A stretch of DNA of 64,000 bases from WHSW01 sp963781265 (GCA_963781265.1 CAWAFH010000012.1:62001-126000), one strand, 5' to 3'; positions 27,281-35,817 are shown, counted from the stretch's first letter. Program-made: numbers and translations. The notes: generated by a model from the letters alone, not told the origin.

Positions 27281-27697
27281 TCAGCGCTCGCCGACGGGGC
27301 CGAGGACCGGCTTGAGGTCGAGCACGGGAGTCCCGTCGATCGCCTCGAGGCCGCGGACGAGCACGCGAGCGCCCTCGATCCGGCCGATCTCGACCTCGTG
27401 CAGCCCGATCGGATTCGGCCGATCCGGCGAGCGGGTCGCGAACACGCCCAGCTCGGGCGCTTCGAGATCGCCGCGGGGGTGAACGCGCAGGGTCGTGCGA
27501 TCGGCCCGGTCGAGCCAGGTGATCACGATCACCCGGTCGCCGGGGCGCAGGCCCGCGAGCGCCGCGATCACCGCGGGGTCCAGCGACAGCCAGGCGTCCG
27601 GCGCGCCCTCGTCCCCCTGCTTGGGCGCCTGGGCGCGGTCCGTGAGCGACGACTCGACGGCGCCGATCGGCTCGAGTTGCAGGTCGAGCTCGCTCAC
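27281..27697 (-). CDS. trmO: TsaA/TrmO-like tRNA methyltransferase
   Basis: 138 residues of the TsaA (YaeB) beta-barrel family. The signature RSPDRPNPIGLHEVEIGRIEG matches the SAM-binding TRSPxRPNPIG motif, and the start LEPIGAVES is typical. In Escherichia coli TrmO methylates N6-threonylcarbamoyladenosine at tRNA position 37; this shorter protein lacks the C-terminal extension, as in many actinobacteria, so the precise target may differ. GTG start; divergent from the DHA2 exporter. Confidence 0.75.
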   Translation of the reverse strand: MSELDLQLEPIGAVESSLTDRAQAPKQGDEGAPDAWLSLDPAVIAALAGLRPGDRVIVITWLDRADRTTLRVHPRGDLEAPELGVFATRSPDRPNPIGLHEVEIGRIEGARVLVRGLEAIDGTPVLDLKPVLGPVGER

Positions 27698-27818
27698 GTC
27701 AGCCGCGCGCTGAGCGCTTCCGACGATTCAAAGTTCGCTGAAACGGGCAAGAACCGATGAGTTTGCCGCCATCCTCATGTCTTCGTATTCGGAACCGCAA
27801 CCTGGAAGGGCTTAGGGA

Positions 27819-29294
27819 ATGACTGCAACCGAAACCGATTCGAAGCGCTGGCTGGCGCTGTACGTGCTGTGCGGCGGAATGCTGATGATCGTGCTCGACG
27901 CGACGATCGTCAACGTGGCGCTGCCGACGATCAAGAACGACCTCGGGTTCTCGCAGTCGAGCCTGGCGTGGGTGGTCAACGCCTACCTGATCGCCTTCGG
28001 CGGCCTGCTCCTGCTCTCCGGGCGGCTCGGCGACCTGATCGGCCAGCGGCGCGTGTTCCTCTTCGGACTCGCGGTCTTCACGATCGCTTCGCTCGCCTGC
28101 GCCACCGCGCAGAGCCAGGGGTGGCTGGTCGTCGCCCGCTTCGTCCAGGGCGCCGGCGGCGCGGTCGCCTCGGCGGTGATCCTGGGCATGATCGTGACCA
28201 TGTTCCCCGAGCCGCGGGAGCAGGCCAAGGCGATCGGCGTGTACGCGTTCGTCGCCTCGGCCGGTGCCTCGATCGGGCTGATCGCCGGCGGGGTGATCAC
28301 CCAGTTGATCAGCTGGCATTGGATCTTCGTCATCAACCTGCCGGTCGGGATCGCGGTCGGGCTCGCGGCGATCAGGCTGGTTGAGGACCGGCCCGGAATC
28401 GGGCTCTCCGAGGGCGCCGACATCCCCGGCGCGGTGCTGATCACGACCGGCGTGATGCTGGCCGTCTACACGTTGCTCGAGGCGGGCGACAAGGGCTTCG
28501 GGTCGGCGCAGACGCTGATCCTGGGCGCGATCGCGATCGCGCTGCTGGTTGCCTTCGTGGTTCGCCAGGCGCGCATCCCGAACCCGCTGATGCCACTGCG
28601 GCTGTTCCGGTCGCGCAACGTCGCCGGCGCCAACATCGTCATGGGCCTGCTCGTGGTCGGGTTCTTCGGCATGTTCTTCATGGGCGCGCTGTACCTGCAG
28701 GGGATCCTCGGCTACGACGCGCTCGAGGTCGGGCTCGCGTTCCTGCCGTCGTGCATCGTCATGGGCACCCTCTCGCTGCGCTACGCAGAGAAGATCATCA
28801 TGGGAATCGGGCCGAAGCCGGCGCTGGTCGGCGGCCTGGTGGTCGCCTCTCTCGCCCTGCTGCTGTTCACCCGCACCTCCGTCGAGGGCAACTACTGGGC
28901 CGAGGTCTTCCCGGTGATGGTGCTGCTCGGCGTCGGGGCGGGCGTCTCGTTTCCCGCCCTGATGACGCTGGCGATGTCGGGGGCGACCCCGAGCGACGCC
29001 GGGCTCGCCTCCGGGCTCGTCAACACGACGACGCAGGTCGGGGGCGCGATCGGCCTGGCCGTGCTCGCGACGTTGGCCACGGAGCGGACCGACGGCCTGC
29101 TCGCCGACGGCACCACGCAGGATGCGGCGCTCAACTCCGGGTACCACCTCGCCTACCTGATCGGCGCGATCTTGATGGCGGTCGCCGTCGCGGTCGCCGC
29201 GACCGTGGTCGAGTCGGTCCCCGCCCAGGCGCACGCCGGGGAGGCCGGGCCCGAGCCCGCGGGCGCCGAGCCGGCCTACTCCGAGGCGGCGTGA
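27819..29294 (+). CDS. MFS drug exporter, DHA2 (EmrB/QacA) family
   Basis: 491 residues, about 14 membrane helices. Family motifs include LDATIVNVALPTIKNDLGFS in helix 1, GRLGDLIGQRRVF (motif A) after helix 2 and the GASIGLIAGGVITQ region (motif C-like) in helix 5. It probably exports amphipathic drugs or metabolites by proton antiport. TGGAAGGG lies about 11 nt before the ATG and AGGGA directly before it. The upstream 121 nt shared with the divergent trmO-like gene is noticeably more AT-rich than the rest of the window, consistent with a regulated promoter; no regulator gene is adjacent. Confidence 0.9.
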   Translation: MTATETDSKRWLALYVLCGGMLMIVLDATIVNVALPTIKNDLGFSQSSLAWVVNAYLIAFGGLLLLSGRLGDLIGQRRVFLFGLAVFTIASLACATAQSQGWLVVARFVQGAGGAVASAVILGMIVTMFPEPREQAKAIGVYAFVASAGASIGLIAGGVITQLISWHWIFVINLPVGIAVGLAAIRLVEDRPGIGLSEGADIPGAVLITTGVMLAVYTLLEAGDKGFGSAQTLILGAIAIALLVAFVVRQARIPNPLMPLRLFRSRNVAGANIVMGLLVVGFFGMFFMGALYLQGILGYDALEVGLAFLPSCIVMGTLSLRYAEKIIMGIGPKPALVGGLVVASLALLLFTRTSVEGNYWAEVFPVMVLLGVGAGVSFPALMTLAMSGATPSDAGLASGLVNTTTQVGGAIGLAVLATLATERTDGLLADGTTQDAALNSGYHLAYLIGAILMAVAVAVAATVVESVPAQAHAGEAGPEPAGAEPAYSEAA

Positions 29295-29318
29295 GCCGGG
29301 CCCGCCGGGGCCGGGCTC
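29293..29318. terminator. imperfect hairpin between convergent genes
   Basis: GAGCCGGGCC (29293-29302) pairs with GGCCGGGCTC (29309-29318) with one mismatch, spanning both stop codons of the convergent exporter and cupin genes. Confidence 0.3.
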
Positions 29319-29706
29319 AGTCGTCCCACCAGCCGGGGATGATCTCGCCGTCGCCCTCGTGGCGCGGGCCGAAGGCGAGCAGTTCGATGCCCTCCTCGCC
29401 GGCCTCGAACTGGCGGGTGACCCCGGGGGAGACGCGCAGCGCGTCGAGCGGCCCGAGCTCGACGATCTCGGCGTCGAGCTTCACCCGCCCGGAGCCGGCG
29501 ACGACGACGTAGACCTCCTCCGCCTGCTCGTGGCGATGCGCGAAGCCCTGTCGCTTCGACGGCTTCACCCGGAGGAGGCTGACCCCGGTGTCCTCGGCGT
29601 CGAGGTCGCCGGTGGCAAAGCGCGCCTCCTGAACCTCCCCGAACCCGAAGCCGGGCGCGGAATCGTCGACATCGGTGAGCGTCTTGTGCGTGAAGGGATC
29701 GGTCAT
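29317..29706 (-). CDS. cupin-domain protein
   Basis: 129 residues, a single small beta-barrel. Cupin motif 1 is AHRHEQAEEVYVVVAGSGRV (His, His and Glu metal-ligand positions present) and motif 2 includes GPLDALRVSPGVTRQFEAG, where the usual His is replaced. It probably binds a metal and a small ligand; no enzyme activity can be named. ATG lies 6 nt after a TACCGT -10 box (leaderless), divergent from the L,D-transpeptidase gene. Confidence 0.8.
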   Translation of the reverse strand: MTDPFTHKTLTDVDDSAPGFGFGEVQEARFATGDLDAEDTGVSLLRVKPSKRQGFAHRHEQAEEVYVVVAGSGRVKLDAEIVELGPLDALRVSPGVTRQFEAGEEGIELLAFGPRHEGDGEIIPGWWDD

Positions 29707-29712
29707 GGCGCC

Positions 29713-29718
29713 ACGGTA
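29713..29718 (-). promoter_or_regulatory. -10 box, leaderless cupin gene
   Basis: TACCGT on the minus strand, 6 nt before ATG 29706. Confidence 0.5.
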
Positions 29719-29852
29719 CCCGCTGGGCGCCGGCTCACTCAGAGCGGGTCAGCACGGTCGGGACGGTCATCAGTCCGCCCGGACGCTCGCGCCGCCGCTC
29801 GCCATCGCGAGCCGACCGTAGCGACTTCACCCGGCGCGACCGGGCCGCGGGC

Positions 29853-29858
29853 TAGGGT
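29853..29858 (+). promoter_or_regulatory. -10 box, leaderless L,D-transpeptidase gene
   Basis: TAGGGT, 8 nt before ATG 29867, with no ribosome site between. Confidence 0.55.
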
Positions 29859-29866
29859 GCGCCGCG

Positions 29867-30991
29867 ATGGGGCCTCGTGCGGGTGGTTTGCGGGCGTCGC
29901 TGGCGATCGCGCCGGTCGTCGTCGCGCTGGCCGCCGGATGCGGCGGCGGCTCCGACGAGACCTCGACGACCGGCGCCGGCCCGGGGGCCGGGGCGCAGGC
30001 CCAGCCGGCGGCGAAGCCCGAGATCTACTTCACCGCCGGTGAGCAGTTCCGCAAGGTCGACGCGAAGCTCCCGGAGGGTGGTGACCAGGTCGAGGTGGCC
30101 GCCGAGCAGCTCGTCGACGGGCCGCCGGCCGGCTCGGGGGCCGAGACCCAGATCCCTGACGACGTCGAGCTCGAGCGGGTCACGGTCGCCGACGGGACCG
30201 CGACGGTCGACCTGTCGAGCGGCTTCCTGCAGGGGATCCCGGCCGACCCCGGCGACCGCGACGATCTCCAGGAGCAGGAGCTCGCTGCGCGGGTCGGCCA
30301 GTTCACCTACACGCTGACCCAGTTCGACGGCGTCGACGCGGTCAAGGTCGTCTCGGGCGGCACCGCGGTCGAGCAGCAGACCGATCGTCAGGACTTCGCG
30401 AAGCCGTCGCAGGGCCCGCAGCGCAAGTTCCGGCCGAAGGGCCCGAGGACCCCCAGCACCCGCAAGCTGCAGCAGCGGCTCGCCGACCTGCAGTACCTGC
30501 CCCGCTCGGCGATCGACGGGGTCGAGGGCTATCGCACCCAACAGGCGGTGATCGCGTTCCAGGCCTGGGAGGGTCTCGGCCGCGACGGCGTCGTCGGCCC
30601 GCTGACGACCGCGGCGTTGGCGAAGGCGAAGCCGCCGAAGCCGCGCGCCGGCGGGCCGGACCGCCGAATCGAGGTCTACCGCGATCGGGGCGTCGCGTTG
30701 CTCATCACCCACGGCAAGACCAAGCGGGCGATCCACGTCTCGGCCGGGGCGCCCGGGACGTCGACGCCGGCGGGCTCGTTCGAGGTCTTTCGCAAGGAGC
30801 TGCGCTCGTGGTCGGTCCCGTTCCAGGTCTGGCTGCCCTACGCCTCCTACTTCAACAACGGGATCGCGTTTCACGAGTATCCCGACGTCCCGCCCTACCC
30901 GGCCTCCCACGGCTGCGTCCGCGTGCCGTCCCCCGAGGCCCAGATCGTCTACCGCTTCGCGAAGCTCGGCACGGCCGTCGTCGTCTACTGA
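29867..30991 (+). CDS. L,D-transpeptidase lipoprotein with GerMN and peptidoglycan-binding domains
   Basis: 374 residues. A lipobox (VALAAGC, Cys25) predicts membrane anchoring. Domains in order: a GerMN-like domain (about 50-170: PEIYFTAGEQFRKVDAKLP, VATVDLSSGFLQG-type strand, LTQFDGVDAVKV), a peptidoglycan-binding domain (about 195-255: KLQQRLADLQYLP, TQQAVIAFQAWEGL) and a YkuD L,D-transpeptidase domain (about 265-374) with the catalytic motif SHGCVRVP. It would form 3-3 cross-links or attach proteins outside the membrane. The GerMN module fused to YkuD is unusual to me. The stop overlaps the convergent GH25 gene by 7 bp. Confidence 0.88.
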   Translation: MGPRAGGLRASLAIAPVVVALAAGCGGGSDETSTTGAGPGAGAQAQPAAKPEIYFTAGEQFRKVDAKLPEGGDQVEVAAEQLVDGPPAGSGAETQIPDDVELERVTVADGTATVDLSSGFLQGIPADPGDRDDLQEQELAARVGQFTYTLTQFDGVDAVKVVSGGTAVEQQTDRQDFAKPSQGPQRKFRPKGPRTPSTRKLQQRLADLQYLPRSAIDGVEGYRTQQAVIAFQAWEGLGRDGVVGPLTTAALAKAKPPKPRAGGPDRRIEVYRDRGVALLITHGKTKRAIHVSAGAPGTSTPAGSFEVFRKELRSWSVPFQVWLPYASYFNNGIAFHEYPDVPPYPASHGCVRVPSPEAQIVYRFAKLGTAVVVY

Positions 30992-31755
30992 CGGGACGCG
31001 CGCCAACGCCGGGCGCTCAGGGAGGCGAGGCCGCCGCGCAGTACGTCGCGATCGACGTGGCCCTCGATCCCCGCGACCGAGCCTGAGCTCGTGTACTGCC
31101 ACACCGCCCAGCTCTCGCCGGCCCAGTTTGCGGCCGGCACGCTCGGGCGGCGCACGCCCCATTCAGCGACCCAGAGTGGATGTCCGGCCAGGGCGAACTC
31201 GGTCGTATCGCCCGTCGCTGCCCACGAGGAGGTGTTCGTGTAGATGAGCGGCCTCGCGCCGAGCTTGCGCTCGACCCGCTTCAGCCAGGTCCGCACCCAG
31301 AGGCGCAGCTTGCCGGGCGTGAGGCCCTCGAACGGCGTCTCGACGTCGAGGGCCGGGGCGAGGTCGCCGGGGCGCAGTCGGCCGACCGAGGTGACGAACA
31401 CGCCTGCCTCGGCCTTCGCATCGGCCTTGACGCCCTCTCGGCCCCGGCCGCCGGCGAACGCGCGGTGGTAGGGACCGACCGCGACCCCGGCAGCCCGTGC
31501 GGCCTCCACGTTGGCGTCATACCGCTCGTCCGGACCGCAGCGGCGCGGCTTCACCGAGCAGTCGTTGCCGGTTCCGCGACTCGCCTGCACGAACGCGAAC
31601 GAGATCCCGTCGCCGGCGACCAGCGCCCAGTCGATCCGGTTCTGAAATCGCGACACGTCGACGCCGTCGAGCCGCTCGGCGCCGGCCTCCGCCGCGGAGG
31701 CGCCGCAGATCGCCAGCGCCGCGGTCAGCGCCCCGGCCCATGCCCCGAGGCGCAT
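30985..31755 (-). CDS. secreted GH25 lysozyme (N,O-diacetylmuramidase)
   Basis: 256 residues with a signal peptide (about residues 1-25, ending ASAAEAGA). The glycoside hydrolase 25 fold is seen in GVDVSRFQNRIDWALVAG at the start, SFAFVQASRGTG, the acidic LDVE in PGDLAPALDVETPFEG (catalytic Asp-x-Glu) and AVWQYTSSGSVAGIEGHVDRDV at the end. It cleaves the MurNAc-GlcNAc bond of peptidoglycan. It follows a small winged-helix-like gene by 2 nt, forming an operon, and converges on the L,D-transpeptidase gene. Confidence 0.9.
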   Translation of the reverse strand: MRLGAWAGALTAALAICGASAAEAGAERLDGVDVSRFQNRIDWALVAGDGISFAFVQASRGTGNDCSVKPRRCGPDERYDANVEAARAAGVAVGPYHRAFAGGRGREGVKADAKAEAGVFVTSVGRLRPGDLAPALDVETPFEGLTPGKLRLWVRTWLKRVERKLGARPLIYTNTSSWAATGDTTEFALAGHPLWVAEWGVRRPSVPAANWAGESWAVWQYTSSGSVAGIEGHVDRDVLRGGLASLSARRWRASRQ

Positions 31756-31757
31756 CG

Positions 31758-31967
31758 CTACTGGCCGGTGAGCCGGAAGTAGCCGGTGTTCTCCTCGTCG
31801 TCGCGCGTCTTCTCGATCTTGCCCATCTTGCGGGCCTCGCGGAAGGCGGCCTTGATCTCCGCCTTCTCGACCCCGAGCTGGCCGGCGATGTCGCCGCGCG
31901 AGAACTCGTCCTTGCCCAGTTGCTGTGCGGCCTCGACGATGCTGGCCGAGGTCAGGCCGTCGCTCAT
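31758..31967 (-). CDS. small winged-helix-like protein
   Basis: 69 residues, mostly helical: SASIVEAAQQLGKDEFSRGDIAGQLGVEKAEIKAAFREARKMGKIEKTRDDEENTGYFRLTG overall reads like one helix-turn-helix with a short wing. The ATG is preceded by GAGGAG at good distance and a TACGGT -10 box about 35 nt upstream. It is 2 nt before the GH25 lysozyme gene and probably co-transcribed; it might regulate that operon, but no target is visible. Confidence 0.65.
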   Translation of the reverse strand: MSDGLTSASIVEAAQQLGKDEFSRGDIAGQLGVEKAEIKAAFREARKMGKIEKTRDDEENTGYFRLTGQ

Positions 31968-32002
31968 CTCAGTGACTCCTCATCGGTAGGGACCCCTCGC
32001 TC

Positions 32003-32008
32003 ACCGTA
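32003..32008 (-). promoter_or_regulatory. -10 box of the small HTH/GH25 operon
   Basis: TACGGT on the minus strand; transcription would start near 31996, giving a leader of about 29 nt with GAGGAG before ATG 31967. Confidence 0.45.
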
Positions 32009-32017
32009 GCGCAGCGA

Positions 32018-32023
32018 TAGATT
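32018..32023 (+). promoter_or_regulatory. -10 box of the MDR reductase gene
   Basis: TAGATT 29 nt before ATG 32053; the leader carries a strong GAGGGGGA ribosome site at 32043-32050. It is a leadered promoter, in contrast to its neighbours. Confidence 0.5.
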
Positions 32024-32052
32024 CGCTCGCGAACCACCCAAAGAGGGGGAAG

Positions 32053-33060
32053 ATGTCCGAGCTCAATCGCCGCCTCGTGCTCGCCGAGCGCCCGAGCGGC
32101 AACGTCGACGAGTCGACGATCCGAGTCGAGCGCGACGCGATCCCGGAACCCGGTCCGGGCGAGGCGCTCGTCCGGACCCGCTTCATCTCGATCGACCCGA
32201 CGATTCGCACCTGGATGGACGACGCACCCGGATATCTGCCGCCGATCGGGATCGGTGACGTGATCCGCGCCGGGGCGCTCGCCGAGGTGGTCAGCTCGAA
32301 CAGCGACCGCTACGCGGAGGGAGACCTCGTCTTCGGCACCACCGGATGGCAGGACTACGCGATCGCCGACGAGGGCGAGCGGGCGATGCGTCCCGTGCCT
32401 GCGGGCACCGACCCAGACGCGGCGCTGAGCGTCTTCGGGCTCACCGGCCTGACCGCCTACTTCGGCCTGATCGACGTCGGGCGGGTCAAGGAGGGCGACG
32501 TGGTCGTCGTCTCCGGCGCTGCCGGGGCAACCGGGTCGGTGGTCGGCCAGATCGCCCGGATCAAGGGCGCCTCCAGGGTCGTCGGGATCGCCGGCGGCCC
32601 GGAGAAGTGCGCCTGGCTCACCGACGAGCTCGGCTTTGACGCGGCGATCGACTATCGCGGTGAGGACCTGCGCGCCGCGCTCCGCGCCGCCTGCCCCGAC
32701 GGCATCGATCTCTTCTTCGACAACGTCGGCGGCGAGATCCTCGACCACTGCCTCGCCCGGCTCGCGCTGCACGGGCGGATCGTGCTCTGCGGGGCGATCG
32801 CCACCTACAACGAGGGCGCCGCCACGGGACCAGCGAACTACCGAATGCTGATCGTCCGCCGGGCGCGGATGGAGGGCTTTCTGATCCTCGACTACTTCAG
32901 CCGGTTCGCCGAGGCCCAGGCCGAGATGGCGGGCTGGGTCGGCGCCGGGAAGATCAAGTACAGGACGCACGTCGTCGAGGGGCTCGAGAACGCCCCCGAC
33001 GCTCTCAACCTCCTGTTCACCGGGGGCAACACCGGGAAGGTGATCGTCGCCGTCGAGTGA
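32053..33060 (+). CDS. NADP-dependent MDR oxidoreductase (prostaglandin reductase-like)
   Basis: 335 residues of the zinc-free medium-chain reductase group (leukotriene B4 dehydrogenase/CurA type). It begins SELNRRLVLAERPSGNVDESTI, has SIDPTIRTWMDD early, the nucleotide motif VVVSGAAGATGSVVGQIARIKG near residues 150-170 and FDNVGGEILDHCLARLALHGRIVLCG. It likely reduces the C=C bond of enones with NADPH. Strong ribosome site. No operon partner; a remnant region and a methyltransferase gene follow. Confidence 0.88.
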   Translation: MSELNRRLVLAERPSGNVDESTIRVERDAIPEPGPGEALVRTRFISIDPTIRTWMDDAPGYLPPIGIGDVIRAGALAEVVSSNSDRYAEGDLVFGTTGWQDYAIADEGERAMRPVPAGTDPDAALSVFGLTGLTAYFGLIDVGRVKEGDVVVVSGAAGATGSVVGQIARIKGASRVVGIAGGPEKCAWLTDELGFDAAIDYRGEDLRAALRAACPDGIDLFFDNVGGEILDHCLARLALHGRIVLCGAIATYNEGAATGPANYRMLIVRRARMEGFLILDYFSRFAEAQAEMAGWVGAGKIKYRTHVVEGLENAPDALNLLFTGGNTGKVIVAVE

Positions 33061-33081
33061 GGCGCGCGGGCCGGCGGTCGC

Positions 33082-33157
33082 TCAGGTCAGCAGGACGCGG
33101 ACGTAGAGCTCCGGCCGGGTCGGCGCCGGCACGTACTCGAACGCCTCGCCGAGGACG
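33082..33157 (-). other. possible gene-end remnant
   Basis: On the minus strand a frame ending in TGA (33084-33082) reads VLGEAFEYVPAPTRPELYVRVLLT, which looks like the last residues of a real protein, yet no start or homologous upstream part is present before the divergent methyltransferase gene. It could be a decayed gene end or chance in GC-rich sequence. Confidence 0.2.
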
Positions 33158-33189
33158 CTTGCAGGTCGACGCCGTCCGGCGCCGATGGC

Positions 33190-33195
33190 TAGATT
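33190..33195 (+). promoter_or_regulatory. -10 box, leaderless methyltransferase gene
   Basis: TAGATT, 7 nt before GTG 33203. It favours that GTG over an in-frame ATG at 33185, which lies upstream of the -10 box. Confidence 0.55.
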
Positions 33196-33202
33196 CGCCG
33201 CC

Positions 33203-34117
33203 GTGGCCGACCAGCGCGACCTCGAGTTCACCTACTCCCTGATCGATCGGATCTTCCGGCTCAGCCTCGGCGAGCTCGCCGACTTCAGCGGCGCCAAGTA
33301 CGACGGTGACTTCACGCTGACGCTCGAGCAGGCGCAGCGGCGAAAGCACGAGTACGTCGCCGAGTCGATCGGGATCGCGCCGGAGCGGCGCGTGCTCGAC
33401 CTCGGCTGCGGCTGGGGCCCGCTGCTCAACTTCATCCGCGAGCGCGAGGCCGAGGGAGTGGGGGTGACCCTCTCATCGGCGCAGGCGCAGGCCTGCAGGC
33501 GCCACGGGCTCGACGCCCGGATCGAGGACGCGCGGCAGGTGGACCGCGCCGGGTTCGGCGCCTTCGACGCAATCGCCAGCCTCGGCGCCTTCGAGCATTT
33601 CTGCTCGCCGGAGGCCCACCGCGACGGCCGTCAGGTCGAGGTCTATCGAGACCTGTTCGCGAACCTGGCCGGGATGCTGCCCGACGACGGGCGCCTCTAC
33701 CTGCAGACGATGGTCTTCGGCCGCAACATGATCGATCCCGACGAGGCCTCGATCGACGCGCCGCGCGACTCCGACGCCTGGTACCTGGCGCTGATGATGC
33801 ACCAGTTCCCCGGCTCGTTCCTGCCCTTCGGCCACGAGCAGATCGTCGAGGCCGCGGCGCCGCACTTCCGGCTCGTCTCGGCGGTCAGCGGCCGGCTCGA
33901 CTACATCGAGACGATCAAGCAGTGGCGGGCCCGGTTCGCCGAGCCGAGTTGGCGCAAGACGCTGCTGAAGGCGCGGCTCGTCCCGAGGTATCTGACCAGC
34001 AAGGACTTCCGGCTCGCCTTCACCTCGGGGGTGAGCGCGAACAGCGTCTGCTTCGAGCGCGAGTTGCTCGATCACTTCCGGCTCGTCTTCGAGCGCGCCG
34101 AGCCGGCGCCGGCCTAG
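33203..34117 (+). CDS. cyclopropane-fatty-acid-synthase-like methyltransferase
   Basis: 304 residues from GTG 33203. The SAM-binding motif is RVLDLGCGWGPLLNFIRERE (about residues 63-82), followed by VGVTLSSAQAQACRRHG and FDAIASLGAFEHF, the CFA/mycolic acid methyltransferase pattern. It lacks the N-terminal lipid-binding extension of bacterial CFA synthases and is close in length to mycobacterial CmaA/MmaA enzymes. It probably methylates or cyclopropanates unsaturated acyl chains. An ATG at 33185 would add six residues, but the -10 box supports the later start. Confidence 0.8.
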   Translation: MADQRDLEFTYSLIDRIFRLSLGELADFSGAKYDGDFTLTLEQAQRRKHEYVAESIGIAPERRVLDLGCGWGPLLNFIREREAEGVGVTLSSAQAQACRRHGLDARIEDARQVDRAGFGAFDAIASLGAFEHFCSPEAHRDGRQVEVYRDLFANLAGMLPDDGRLYLQTMVFGRNMIDPDEASIDAPRDSDAWYLALMMHQFPGSFLPFGHEQIVEAAAPHFRLVSAVSGRLDYIETIKQWRARFAEPSWRKTLLKARLVPRYLTSKDFRLAFTSGVSANSVCFERELLDHFRLVFERAEPAPA

Positions 34118-34136
34118 CTTGCGCGCCGGCCGCGTT

Positions 34137-34142
34137 TAGGAT
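34137..34142 (+). promoter_or_regulatory. -10 box, leaderless DHA2 exporter gene
   Basis: TAGGAT, 6 nt before GTG 34149, one of the clearest leaderless promoters here. Confidence 0.55.
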
Positions 34143-34148
34143 CGCGCC

Positions 34149-35756
34149 GTGAGCCGCGCCGCCCGCACCGAGACCCTGGTCGCGATGGTCTGCGCGGCGG
34201 GGATCGTGCAGCTGCCGACCGCGGCGATCGTCGTCGCGTTGCCGACGATCCACACCGAGTTCGACGCCTCGCTGGCCGAGCTGCAGTGGACGGTGACCGC
34301 GTTCTACATCCCGTTCTCGGCCCTGCTGATCGCCGCCGGCCGGCTCGCCGACGTGTTCGGCCGCCGGCGCATGCTGCTCCTGGGCGCCGCGCTGTTCGCG
34401 GCCGGGTCGGCGATTGCCGCCGCGGCCGGCGACGTGCAGCTGCTGATCGCCGGGATCGCGCTCTCGGGGGTCGGCGGCGCGCTCCTGATGCCGGCCTCGA
34501 TGTCCCTGCTCACCAACGTCTTCACCGGCGCCCGTCGCGGCTTCGCGATCGGGATGTGGGGCGCCGCGACCGAGCTGGTCTCCGGGGTCGGCGTGCTGGT
34601 CGGCGGGCTGCTGACGGGCGAGCTCAGCTGGCGCTGGATCTTCATCGTCAACATCGTCTTCGCCGTCGTGATCGTGGTCCTGGCGCTGCGCGGGACGCCG
34701 GAGTCGCGGGACCCGAACGCGCCGCGGCGGGTCGACATCCCGGGCGCCCTGCTGACGGCGACCGGGCTGACCGCGATCACCCTGGCGCTGATCCAGGGGG
34801 CCACGTGGGGGTGGGGCTCGGCGGCGATCGTGCTCCTGTTCGCCGGGGGCCTGGCGGCGTTCGCGGCCTTCGCGGTGGTCGAGCGCCGCACCAGGTTCCC
34901 GCTGGTCGACTTCGCCTTCTTCAAGCGGCGCAACTTCACCGGCGCGACGACGACGATCTTCGTGATCGACTTCTCGTTCGGGGCGCTGCTGTTCTTCCTG
35001 CCCGAGTACTTCCAGGACATCCTCGGCTACAGCCCGACCGAGACGGGGGTCCTGCTGCTGCCGCTGACCGGGTTGATGGTGGTCGCCTCGCCGCTCGGCG
35101 GGCGGATCGCCGCCCGGGTGGGCCCGCGGCCGCCGATCGTGGTCGGGCTGACCGCGATGCTGATCGCGATCTGGTGGATCTCGACCCTCGACCTGTCGAC
35201 CAGCTACTCCGACCTGTGGGCGGCGACGGCGATCATGGGCTTCGGGATCGGCCTCGCGCTGACGCCGATGAACCTCGCGGCGATGAACGCGGTCTCGCGC
35301 GATCACGCCGGCGCCGCCTCCGGGGTGCTCGTCACCCTCAGCGGCCTCGGGGCGACGATGGGCGTCGCGGTCACCGGGGCGATCTTCGGCGAGCTGCAGA
35401 CGCAGCGGACGATCGAGCTCGTCGGCGATCAGGGCGTGAGCGTCGGTCGCGACCAGGCGCAGGAGCTCGAGGGGGTGCTGTCGAGCACCCCGGGGGCCAA
35501 GCACGCCCTCGACCAGCTCGCGGGCGCCGACGCGGCCGCGGTCGAGCACGCGGTGCGCGAGGCGTTCGTCTCGGCGCTCGGCACCAGCCTGAAGATCTCC
35601 GCGGCGCTGGTCGCCGTCGGCATCGTGCTCGCGACCGCGCTCCTGCGGCGCTCGAGCGCCGAGGACGCCGAGCCGATCGACGAGATCGCGCCCTCGGCGA
35701 CCCCGCGCCCGGCGCCGATCGGCGCCGCCGTCGAGTCCGAGCCGGCGCCGGCCTGA
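34149..35756 (+). CDS. MFS drug exporter, DHA2 family
   Basis: 535 residues, 14 predicted helices: TAAIVVALPTIHTEFDASLAE in helix 1, GRLADVFGRRRMLLLG (motif A), GMWGAATELVSGVGVLVGG (motif C). After the last helix there is an acidic and Pro/Ala-rich cytoplasmic tail (SSAEDAEPIDEIAPSATPRPAP). The extracellular loop near 420-470 (QTQRTIELVGDQGVSVGRDQ, KHALDQLAGADAAAVEHAV) is of the kind seen in EmrB/QacA proteins with 14 helices. Substrate unknown. Leaderless promoter upstream. Confidence 0.9.
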   Translation: MSRAARTETLVAMVCAAGIVQLPTAAIVVALPTIHTEFDASLAELQWTVTAFYIPFSALLIAAGRLADVFGRRRMLLLGAALFAAGSAIAAAAGDVQLLIAGIALSGVGGALLMPASMSLLTNVFTGARRGFAIGMWGAATELVSGVGVLVGGLLTGELSWRWIFIVNIVFAVVIVVLALRGTPESRDPNAPRRVDIPGALLTATGLTAITLALIQGATWGWGSAAIVLLFAGGLAAFAAFAVVERRTRFPLVDFAFFKRRNFTGATTTIFVIDFSFGALLFFLPEYFQDILGYSPTETGVLLLPLTGLMVVASPLGGRIAARVGPRPPIVVGLTAMLIAIWWISTLDLSTSYSDLWAATAIMGFGIGLALTPMNLAAMNAVSRDHAGAASGVLVTLSGLGATMGVAVTGAIFGELQTQRTIELVGDQGVSVGRDQAQELEGVLSSTPGAKHALDQLAGADAAAVEHAVREAFVSALGTSLKISAALVAVGIVLATALLRRSSAEDAEPIDEIAPSATPRPAPIGAAVESEPAPA

Positions 35757-35817
35757 ATCGGGCCCGGTCACGCCGAGCCGGCGTTGGCGAAATGCTCGTC
35801 CTGCGGCGATCTCGCGG

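Noticed and set aside
33185..33202. ATG 33185 as start of the methyltransferase
   Set aside because: It precedes the TAGATT box at 33190; GTG 33203 sits at the standard leaderless distance and begins the conserved region.
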